In this document: positions 12,701 to 21,569 of the stretch, in pieces
How the letters are laid out: every line of letters starts with the position of its first letter
How positions within the stretch are numbered: the first letter of the stretch is position 1
DNA from: Saccoglossus kowalevskii
Lineage: Eukaryota; Hemichordata; Enteropneusta; Harrimaniidae
Direction of reading: 5' to 3'
Assembly: GCF_000003605.2 (NCBI RefSeq)
Contig: NW_003138322.1
Location: 26,550-79,957 of the forward strand
Length of the DNA stretch: 53,408 nt
Made by a program: the position numbers and the translations under genes
The notes under the pieces: generated by a model
What the model was told of the DNA's origin: nothing
Seen by the model: only the letters and a program-made list of their open reading frames with translations
The model's database searches: none

Positions 12701-13180
12701 AGATTTTGATGTACATAAAGTATATATCATGGCTAATCAATGTATCTTGCTTTCGAGAGAAAACACATAAACAGAATTCCAGGTAGGCGATTTTCGACCT
12801 TGGAATTTTTAAACCATAACAGTGTCATTACTGTACTTCGAAATTAAAAAAAGGAATATAACTAGTACTGTACCTCAAATCTATACTGGTTTGACTGACA
12901 GAGGCACACACCCGATACATGGTTGAACTAATCAGTGAGTGAAAAAATAAATGTCACAATAGCTCTATACTGGATGTATATACCAAATCTCGACTATTTC
13001 TTTTTTTTTATAAATAAATGATAGTAAAATAAATAGCTTTTACTCGCTCACTCACAGTTAAAGATATTATCTGTAGGATAAGTGACTATATACATTAATT
13101 TTGTGTAACGTGTACACCCCACGTGATTCATCAACATGTTCCCTTTTGAATAAATTCTTTCTGTGGTACGTACAATTCAC
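9786..13180. other. Intergenic, no recognised gene
   Basis: A long AT-rich stretch. The open frames at 10784-10978 (+), 11025-11258 (+) and 12266-12460 (-) have biased AT-type composition and no motif. A GAGGGCGCTA motif near 11421 also occurs near 48832, perhaps from a shared dispersed repeat. Nothing else is supported. Confidence 0.4.
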
Positions 13181-13184
13181 TACG

Positions 13185-14220
13185 TTCAATCACCCACGAT
13201 AGACTCGGTCAGTCAAAAACAGTAGGCATTAATCTGCAATTCAGCCAATGACGGAGAGAGAAGTCTAGGTCAATGGAAGCCCCATGACCTCATAGATTTT
13301 CTTCACGTCATCAAGGTCAAGAGGTCAGCGCCATTTTGCCTTATGTTCACTATCTTTTTTTTCAGCACTGAGTGTGCATCGTAGCACAACAGTGCGGTTC
13401 AGTCAGCAGTTTCTGTGGTACCCCCAATGATTGTTGGTAACAGTAAGACGTCGTGTCTGGTAGGATAATTTTGTTCTTATCAGGGGCCTGTGCCCTTTTG
13501 TACCACACACAAATAAACACGAGTGATGCATTTTACCACTTTTGTAGGACTTCATTCTGTTTTCAACTGTAATTTGGTTCCGCTCATGCGTGCCTTGCTC
13601 AATTCTTAGTGTAGTTAAAATGGACAAGAAAAAAGAAAGCAATACAAGAAGAGCTTTTCACCTCCCGGGTTGTCATCCAAATAGTCGACTTGGTCTCAGA
13701 AGTCCTCCCATTCATCTACCAGTACCCTGAGCGCTGCATCGTAGTAGTGGACCCAAGGTTTCTCTCCTACCCCTAACATTTCCCCTCCCCATGCTGACCG
13801 GAGGGCATCATCACAGGTGGAGGTCTGCTAGATTGTACCAGCAATGGAAAGGCCGTGCCTCTAAAGTCTATTGCTGTTTTGGATCCCCCTGCGGATCCTT
13901 CCTAGCCAGGTAACGGGTTTGCCTCTGAGATTCGGGCTATGTTAAAATGCAATCTGTGCTAGATACACGAATTGAGTTTCTCGCCAAGAACCAAATCCTA
14001 GAGCACGGTCCACATCCAATTGTCATTCCCCGTTTGGCCAATATCGTTGGCCCGGTGGATCAGGAGGAGTTGCTTCCATGCCGATTCAAGCCTGTAGATG
14101 CTATGAGAGACGTACTAGGGAGTTGAGGCAGAACAGGAAGCACATGTTTATGCGTTATGCACGGGTAAGCAGGTATGTGTTTTACTAGGGTAAGCAGGAA
14201 AGACAAATCATGGGCTGCCA
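13185..14220 (+). mobile_element. DIRS/Ngaro-type tyrosine-recombinase retroelement fragment
   Basis: A GC-richer block. From 13971 a frame reads IEFLAKNQILEHG and later FKPVDAMRDVLG, then after a stop and frameshift RQNRKHMFMRYARVSR, ending near 14190. The pattern of a P-V-x-A-(M/L)-R helix followed by basic residues and H-x-F matches the middle of DIRS/Ngaro tyrosine recombinases. Upstream, 13210-13290 is repeated in direct orientation at 16112-16195 (AGGCATTA, CCAATGACGGAGAG, GACCTCATAGATT blocks), so it may be a terminal or long repeat of the element. A short lysine-rich start (MDKKKESNTRRAF) at 13619 could be a gag relic. Stops and frameshifts show it is dead. The family is moderately certain, the clade is not. 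Confidence 0.6.
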
Positions 14221-14324
14221 ATCGGCCACCTTGAATCAAATATCAAAAAAAAAAATCTGTCTATGAACTGGTTAGATTGCGAAAAAAAATGAAAGCTTTA
14301 CTACGTACGTTGTTGGCAAAAGGT

Positions 14325-14945
14325 CAAAACAATGGATAAATCTGGAAGAAGTGTATAATATTAAAGAATCGTTGACACTTCACTGTATCCAAACAATACT
14401 GTGCAAATGTTACAAATAGCACACAAGTTTACTATATTAGAAGTTGTTCACACTAGTTGAAGGCAATTTGTTTAATTAAACATGAAAAGATAAGTTGAAT
14501 AATTGGTTTCGTAAGTCGGTGGCAGTTCTAGGAAAGTGGATGAACAGCCGAAACATGACGTTGAAAGATCGAAATAATGCATCAGAAATTTCACAATATT
14601 GGAATATATTTATGTGTTATTGGTAAACTCCCCACTAATTTGTGTAGGGTTTTACGATTTGCTCGAAATGTCAACAAAAATGTAGTTTGTAAATCGGCAA
14701 AACCTCCCCATGTTATTGAACATAACATTTGCTACTATTTGAACTACTATTTTTTTGGGTGTCACAGTATATTGCAAGAGCGCCATCATTAACGAGTCTT
14801 GTATATACTCTTGTTTGAACTCTGCTTACATGATGTAAAACGCCTCCATCGTCAAACTTGGTGCATGACTTCGTTAAAACCTTTTAAGGGTGTTCAGCTT
14901 AAACCGGTATATCCATTTAACTTGCCATGTAATGCTGCTGGCACT
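14325..14945 (+). repeat. Left arm of a large inverted repeat
   Basis: This segment is the reverse complement, with moderate divergence, of 17915-18404 plus 19829-19965. Shared blocks include GTGCAAATGTTACAAATAGC near 14401, CACTAGTTGAAGGCAATTTG near 14453, GTGGATGAACAGCC near 14536 and GAGTCTTGTATATACTC near 14794. The right arm is split by a LINE, the left arm is not, so the left arm shows the uninterrupted state. It has no coding capacity. Confidence 0.85.
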
Positions 14946-15445
14946 GTATTCTACTTATGATAAATAATAGTTGACTTAAAATTTAAACGAAACTACTTGC
15001 AGTATTTCATTTAAAGCATACTTGTCCATCAAATATGTGTATACCAGTGGTGTGATTTAATTTGCTATGCCTTTTGCTTGAATTTGTGAATTAGTATATT
15101 ATACATTAAAAATGTTTGTATGAGAAGCCTGACATTTAATTATAAATATGATCCGGGAGTAATTAAAGCATTTTGTTTTAAACGGGATCGCCATTTCTAC
15201 AACATGGCGAGTCATGTGATGTTGTTATCATCCCAGATAGTTGCAGAAGGCTTATAACTATTTACATATAAATGGAACTTTTTTGTATAGTGTTGTAAAT
15301 AGCACTCTCTGTGTGTGACTTTGTACAAGAGACCTTATAACTGTTATTCCTGTGTGTTCCATATTAATTGACACTCGCTCATATTGGCCCGTAAACTTCT
15401 TGGTTACACCCGGTTTAATTAAAACATATTAATCTGATTACGTTT
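14946..15445. other. Intergenic within the repeat complex
   Basis: AT-rich. Around 15215-15410 the sequence has an LTR-like feel (TGTGTGTTCC..., ending CTTGGTTACA) but no second copy was found in the window, so no element is called. Confidence 0.3.
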
Positions 15446-15448
15446 TAC

Positions 15449-15475
15449 AAAAAGGGGAATGTACTGTGACGATAT
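15449..15475 (+). other. Polypurine tract followed by TGTACTG, possible LTR boundary
   Basis: AAAAAGGGGAA directly precedes TGTACTGTGACG (from 15460), the arrangement seen at the start of a 3' LTR in Gypsy-like retrotransposons. No matching LTR partner or integrase frame was found, so this is a tentative relic. Confidence 0.25.
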
Positions 15476-16084
15476 CTGTATTTCTGAGTACCACCTGTTT
15501 GGCAGCACAGACGACCATTCAGAAGAAGAATAATGGTTTACTGAATAACAAACACTTTGATGTCGGGGCTTTGTTTTGACTACCTAGAGCATGTTAGTCT
15601 TGAATCTCATATTGCAGGCACGCAGGCAAGTGAAGGCAGTATGGAACAACGAGACGAGTCACTTCGAGACGATTATTCAATGATATGGTTTGTTTTCTCT
15701 GCACATCATCCCATACCCCGTGGGATAGCAACCATGTGATTAATTGGCCACGTCATGTCGGAATGACCAGATTAATCAAACCACACTCAACTTTATTTGG
15801 CCCACGTATAATGACATTGAATTGAATGTCTTGCCACATCAGAACAGCATTGTTTTCATGTGTGTTACTTTCAATAGTAAGCAATGCATACTTGGGTACA
15901 TACAGATAGAACAGAGATGGTCATCTACAGCTTCAGATTCAAAACGTATTTTAATGGGGGAAGACAAATGTTGCTAGAGCTAGAGAGTCAACCCAAGTGT
16001 TGGATGGGTCTAGCTCAAAGTCAACAAATACAATTAGACAGAGAGTTTTCATCCCGCCTATTCACCTAGTTCATACCCACCATG

Positions 16085-16800
16085 GACTCTGGTTAGTTAA
16101 AAGGCCTGTTTTGAATTGTAGGCATTATCTGCGATTCGGCCAATGACAGAGAGGGAAATCAAGGTCAGGGGAACCCCCTGACCTCATAGATTGCAGGTTC
16201 CGAGCGAAACAGTAAATACCCGAAATGAAGGGTGTCCCACCCCGGGAAAAAATGTACTTATGACTGCCACGTAGCTAAGACACCTTGTCAGTCTCATCCC
16301 TATAGTAAAAGCATACTGCTGATAGGTAACGGGGTCGGAATTCTCCAAGGACGCTAGACACAAACCCAATTCTGGGGGTAACTAGTATTCCAAAACCAGG
16401 AGCCTGAAACAGTTCTGCATGAGGGGCAAAGGCCAAAACCGAGACCAGTGAATATCTGTACATATTGATGTGAGAAACTTCTCCAGATACTGCTCTATCG
16501 CCTATGCACAGGGATCCTTGTGGTCGTCCGGGCTGGGCCAACAACGGTATCCAGCAACGACGGTACCCACCCTAAAACACTTTTCTCAATGGATTGCATG
16601 TCTCTTGATTGGTAATAATTGATAAAGATGTTTTGCGTTATCCAGAAGCCTGTCCTAAGTACGTATTCAAGGGGGAACCTGATGCAAGAGCTAATGTCAA
16701 ACACTGTCGAAGTGATCCACCTAGATTCGGAAATCGTGGGGGCTGGTGTTATATATCTGATCGGAGTATTAAACCTTAATGAATTTATACAAAGCACTCA
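16085..16800 (-). mobile_element. Tyrosine-recombinase retroelement fragments (C-terminal recombinase, reversed)
   Basis: 16085-16200 repeats 13185-13290 in direct orientation. On the minus strand a frame at 16495-16797 reads CIRFPLEYVLRTGFWITQN followed by IFINYY, the typical end of a DIRS/Ngaro tyrosine recombinase (the L-E-x-V-L-R-x-G-x-W and N-x-F-I-x-x-Y signature that includes the catalytic tyrosine region). The reverse complement of 16490-16700 matches 17700-17905. The neighbouring minus frame 16275-16544 is open but unrecognised and probably belongs to the same element. The two pieces lie in opposite orientations, so the region was rearranged. Confidence 0.6.
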
Positions 16801-17500
16801 AATTATAGACAGGGAGTATGCCATAGTTAGGAATTGTTTGTTAAACGTTTTACATGTTCAAATAAGAATAATTTAAGTCAACAGCGTTATAATATGGGTA
16901 TACGGGACATAGAATTATAATTTTAGATCATAAGCTGGTTTATGCACATTTGTAAAATTGTATTTGCTTTCATAATATCTTCATCCAGTTGCTTGTGAAG
17001 TATTCCGTATGGTTGCGATGATATCTGCCTTCCTATTTGGTTTGAACACATGCAAGCCTCTTCGAAGTCAGTGTTAAATTGAGAAACCTCAACATTCTGT
17101 TTAAATGATTTAGTGGATTGTTACTCAAATCCTCGTAGTGTACGGTCAAAAGTCGTTTTTTTTTACTCAACCCACGTCACAAGAAGACTCAACCACCTCT
17201 GACGTTGCTTGTGAAAAAAGTCAATCCAGTCTGCATCTGCGAAACAGCATAGTATATCGAAGTAACAGATTAGTAACTTGGATGCATTGTAAATAATGCA
17301 CACAAACAAGCGTAAAGATTTTATATATAGAAGCCGCACAATATCACAAAAGGCAATGTACGGTTTGTACTTGATATTTAGAAATTTAATATACTCACTG
17401 GTTTTGAAAACTTCTATGGTAAGAGTGGGATTCCCCATAAATCCATACTTTTTAAATAGGTAAAATGATATAAGAGAATCATAAGGGTTTGAACTGCTTG
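16748..17500 (-). pseudogene. Truncated WSCD-type sulfotransferase copy (3' gene fragment plus downstream flank)
   Basis: This is a direct-orientation duplicate of about 19975-20765, the 3' half of the gene at 20143-21556. The part matching coding sequence is 16915-17490: the end of exon 3, the intron and exon 4. Relative to the parent it has lost 16 bases near 16953 and 28 bases near 16999 (the latter at a GTG microhomology). Both losses break the frame near the C terminus. Homology stops at about 17490 inside exon 3, so exons 1-2 and the 5' PAPS loop are missing. The blocks ADADWIDFFHKQRQRW and GNPTLTIEVFK are intact. It lies between oppositely oriented tyrosine-recombinase fragments (16490-16745 and 17560-17910), which suggests capture by the repeat complex. 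Confidence 0.85.
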
Positions 17501-17559
17501 AATTAGTACAAATTAATCTTCTTAGCTAGCTCGGATGACTGTGCCATCTTTATGAACAA

Positions 17560-17912
17560 TCAAGCTGTGCTATAGACATGAATTGATTGAATTACTCGCC
17601 AAGGACCAAATCCTCGGGCACGATCCTCAGCCGATTGTCATTCTCCGTTTGGTCAATATCGCACTGAGACAAGCGCACGCAGTTCATGCGATCGCTAACT
17701 CATTAGCTCTTGCATCAGGCGCCCCTTGAACGCGTATTTAGGGCAGGCTTCTAGAGAATGCAAAACGTCTTTATCAATTATTACTATTTAAGATACATGC
17801 AATCCATTGAGAAAGGTCGTTTAGGGTGGGTACCGTCGTTGCTGGGTACTGTTGTTGGCCCAGCCTGGACGACCACAGGAATTCCTGTGCATAGGCGATA
17901 TAGCAGTCTCTA
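17560..17912 (+). mobile_element. Tyrosine-recombinase retroelement fragment, forward copy
   Basis: ELLAKDQILGHD from about 17597 matches the 13971 copy, then the frame jumps to RQAHAVHAIANSLALASGAP (about 17672-17730), the H-x-x-(R)-A-x-A helix of a DIRS/Ngaro recombinase with the expected arginine replaced by histidine. After an in-frame stop and a frameshift it continues GLLENAKRL-like/NVFINYYYLRYMQSIEKG, the tyrosine-region tail. Compared with the 13971 copy it lacks the middle of the protein. 17700-17905 is the reverse complement of 16490-16700. Confidence 0.65.
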
Positions 17913-17914
17913 GA

Positions 17915-18404
17915 ATGTCAGCAGCGTTACATGGCAAGTAAAAAGGATATACCGGTTTTAGCTGAAAACCCCCTCAAAGGTCTAAACGAAATTATGCACC
18001 AAGTTTGATGATGGAGGCGTTTACATCATGTAAGCAGAGTTCAAACAAGAGTATATACAAGACTCGTAACGATGGCGCTCTTGCAATATACTGTGACATA
18101 CAAAATATAATATGGTTCAAACAGTATCAAATGTTATGTTAAATAACATGGGGAAGTTTTGCCGATTTATATACTACATTTTTGTTGACATTTTGGGCAA
18201 ATCGTAAAACCCTTCATAAATAAGTGGGATTAGTGGGGAGTTAACAATAACCTATACCTGCCAAGTGTGACAACACATAAATATATTCTAATTTCTGATG
18301 CATTATTTCGATCTTTCAACGTCATGTTTTGGCTGTTCATCCACTTTCCTAGCACCGCCACCGACTTACGAAACCAATTATTCCATTTTTTGCATCTTTT
18401 CGTG
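17915..18404 (-). repeat. Right arm of the large inverted repeat, part 1
   Basis: Reverse complement of about 14480-14945. It begins just after the recombinase fragment and runs to the LINE insertion point. The arm continues after the LINE at 19829-19965. Confidence 0.85.
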
Positions 18405-18412
18405 TTTAAAGA

Positions 18413-19646
18413 TGTAATGGATGGTATAATTAAACTTGAAAATGACGTGGTAAATTCGTTGTAACAATGTAATGCTGGTGATATTAGCATAGTAATGACT
18501 AATAAGAATATTGTATGAGTTTACAAACAAGTGGGATATAAATATCAACTTAAATAAAACTAAAATTGTAGTATACAGAAATGGGGGATATCTCAGTAAA
18601 TATGAAAAGTGGTACTTCGAGAACAATCAACTTAGTACTGTTAGTTCATATGAATACTTGGGATTGATAATGTCATGTAAATGCTCTTTTAATATTATAA
18701 CAGAAAACTTAGCTATAAAAGGCAAAAAGAAATTGATTGCAATCAAATGATACTCAGGAAATATGCAATGTTTTAAAGCAGACTTGTATTTTAAGATTTT
18801 TTGGCACCTTAATTCAACCTGTACTTACATATGGGTCTGAAATTTGGGGATATGGTCAATATCAACATTTAGAAAGTGTACATACATCTTATTGTAGGCA
18901 ATACCTCGGTATAGGTAAAAATGCTCCAACTTGTACAGTATTAGGGGATTGTGGGAGGCTACCCTTATTTTGTTACCATGTTAAAAGATGTGTGAAATAT
19001 TGGATAAAAATTACTAGCATAGATGAAAACTGATTACCTTAAAAAGCTTACCGGATGCTACTTTCACTGGACGAAAAAAGACAAAGGTCATGGGCCACAG
19101 ACATTAAAGAATTGATATTTAAATATGAATTTGGTTATGTCTGGTTTAATCAAAGGGTGGGGGACTCTGATATGTTCTTGTACAAATGTTGTGAACGGGT
19201 CAAAGATATTGTAATTACAAATTGGTATATAGACGTTTGTTCTGGTAAAAAAACGCTGTATTATAGGCAAAACAAAACATATTTTGGGATAAAAAATTGT
19301 AAACTATGTGTCATTGCCACAATTAAAAGAGCAATAGCAAGACTAAGATGTGCGTGTCATCCCTTAGAAATAGAAAGAGGCAGACATGATAATATCCATA
19401 GAGAGGGCCGTATTTGTCATTTGTGCCTGCAAGAAATTGATGATGAATACCATTTTTTTACTAAAATGCACTGAATGGAATACAATCAGGAAAAAGTATC
19501 TCCCAAATGAGATACAACTCCCAAATTTGAATACTCTGGTACAACTTTTAAGTTTCTCTAAAAGCTAAATCATTAACTCCCCTTAGCTCTATTTATTTAT
19601 AAGTGTTTTTAATCAAAGATCAAATGAGAATAACCTAATAAGCTTG

Positions 19647-19682
<36 letters not shown>

Positions 19683-19828
19683 TATCCCTATCACATAATA
19701 TATCTTCATCTATATTTTCATACATATTTTGTAATGTAAATTTATTTCTTGTCAATAATTACTTTGTATGATTGTAATGGGCCGGAGGCCATTAAACAAT
19801 TAATAAAATTATTAATTATACTAAAATA
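18413..19828 (+). mobile_element. 5'-truncated LINE with reverse transcriptase remnant
   Basis: The insertion is bounded by TTTAAAGA at 18405-18412 and again at 19829-19836, an 8-bp target duplication. It interrupts an inverted-repeat arm whose partner at 14325-14945 is uninterrupted. It starts inside the reverse transcriptase just before the catalytic box, now degenerate (NAGDISIV for a YADDI type). Frames in order are 18511-18750 (WDININLNKTKIVVYRNGG, then YEYLGLIMS), 18737-19033 (LIQPVLTYGSEIWGY) and 19055-19568. The last ends in a C-x2-C...H...C knuckle (RICHLCLQEIDDEYHF) typical of LINE ORF2 C termini. Frameshifts and a stop make it dead. The 3' end is AATTAATAAAATTATTAATT-like, and a (TA)n tract lies upstream of it. 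The clade is unresolved. Confidence 0.88.
19650..19679. repeat. (TA)n microsatellite
   Basis: About 15 uninterrupted TA units inside the 3' untranslated part of the LINE. Confidence 0.95.
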
Positions 19829-19965
19829 TTTAAAGAAATTGCCTTCAACTAGTGTGAAAAACTTCTAATGTGCTATTTGTAACATTTGCACAACATTGTT
19901 TATAACAGTAAAGGGTAAACAATTCTTTAATATAATACACTTCTTCGAGATTTATCAATTATTTC
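19829..19965 (-). repeat. Right arm of the large inverted repeat, part 2
   Basis: Reverse complement of about 14330-14470 (shared GCCTTCAACTAGTGTGAA, GCTATTTGTAACATTTGCAC and AATACACTTCTTCGAGATTT-like blocks). It directly follows the LINE and its target duplication. Confidence 0.85.
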
Positions 19966-20142
19966 ATGATTTGTGTTATATATCTAATCGGAGTATTAAA
20001 CCTTAATGATTCAACTCACAAAGCACTCAAATTTTAGACAGGGAGTATGCCATAGTTAGGAAATGTATATTAAACTTTTAACATGTTTAAATAAGAATAA
20101 TTAAAGTCAACAGCGTTATAATATGGGTATACGGGAATAGAA

Positions 20143-21556
20143 TTATAATTTTAGATCATAAGCTGGTTTATGCACGTTTGAGCTGTTTAAACTATGTAAA
20201 ATTGTATTTGCTTTCATAATATCTTCATCCAGTTGCTTGTGCATTTCTTCGTTGTATGGATCAAACGTGAAGTATTCCGTATGGTTGCGATGATATCTGC
20301 CTTCCAATTGGGTTTGTACACATGCAAGCCTCTTTGAAGTCAGTGTTAAATTGAGAAACCTTAACATTCTGTTTAAATGATGTAGCGGATTGTTACTCAA
20401 ATCTTCGTAGTGTACAATCAAAAATCGTTTTTTGGACTCCACCCACGTCACAAGAAGTCTCAACCACCTCTGACGTTGCTTGTGAAAAAAGTCAATCCAG
20501 TCTGCATCTGCGAAACAGCATAGTATATCGAAGTAACAGATTAGTAACTTGGATGCATTGTAAATAATGCACACAAACAAGCGTAAAGATTGTATATAGA
20601 GAAGCAGCACAATATCACAAAAGGCGATGTACGGATTGTACTTGATATTTAGAAATTGAACATACTCACTATTTTTGAAAACTTCAATGGTAAGAGTGGG
20701 ATTCCCCATAAATCCGTACTTTTTAAATAGGTAAAATGATATAAGAGAATCATATGGGTTCCTAATGATCAAAATACCAGAGGCAAATCTGTCACTGTAG
20801 CCATGGCTTTTATAGACCACTGCCCGTCCGAGGCTGGGATCATCAATCTCCCCAACAAATCCTATAATAATACATGGTTATATTAATGAAGATATAGATT
20901 GCATTTCTAAGTAATCAAGTGTATTCTAAATATATAAATACAACGCATTACTACCAGCAATGTAAAATACATACCTCCAGCATACAGTCCTGCTGCATTG
21001 TACAGGGAACCTGTATATATCCCAGTAGCAACTTCAAGCAAATGGCGTGTCCATGTATTTCCTGACCTGGGAAAACTTGTTAATCCAACCATATCTCTTG
21101 AACCATTTAACCAGTTTCCATAGTCGATAGTGCAATTGTCTACCTTTTCTTCAAAATATAATGACATGATGTAGCAAAATAAGCATATCGCTATAACTGA
21201 TCTATAGATTATTCATGTTTATGCAGCATGTAGCGGGAAATAATAATATTATTATCGAAACATTACAAACTTGTGATATATATGATAACACAAAAAAATC
21301 TAACTGATCATTTCAAATAAGTTCATTATGGTGTAAAAATTTGAGTGTCATAGACTTATAATGTTGGGTTGGGTTGAATGCACTTACCTATCAATCCACT
21401 TGAGCAATTACAGGCTGTTGGTCGAGGGCATTTTTTACTCTCGGTTGGGAGTGAATACAACTCAACGCTGACTGGCGCCGTGTGATTCTTTATGAATACT
21501 ACTATTACCACAATACTTATCACCAATGCAAGCGTTAAATTTCGATTAAAAGCCAT
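20143..21556 (-). CDS. WSCD-type sulfotransferase, four exons
   Basis: Exons on the minus strand are 21388-21556, 20975-21148 (an alternative acceptor would start it at 21139), 20670-20861 and 20143-20507. All three introns are phase 1 with GT-AG ends, giving about 299 aa (296 with the alternative). Residues 7-22 form a signal anchor after MAFNRN. The 5' PAPS loop is [15 protein letters not shown] in exon 2 and the 3' phosphate motif is IRNPYDSLISFY in exon 3. Exon 4 holds WVESKKRFLIVHYEDL and RMLRFLNLTL, helices shared by WSCD1/2-like sulfotransferases. No WSC domain is present, so only the enzyme domain is kept. Vertebrate WSCD proteins sulfate sialic acid; this copy's substrate is unknown. 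An acceptor 9 nt before the ATG (exon edge 21565) implies a 5' UTR intron or leader junction. A truncated copy lies at 16915-17490 and a paralogue at 45565-47984. Confidence 0.85.
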
Positions 21557-21569
21557 ATGAAAAACCTGA

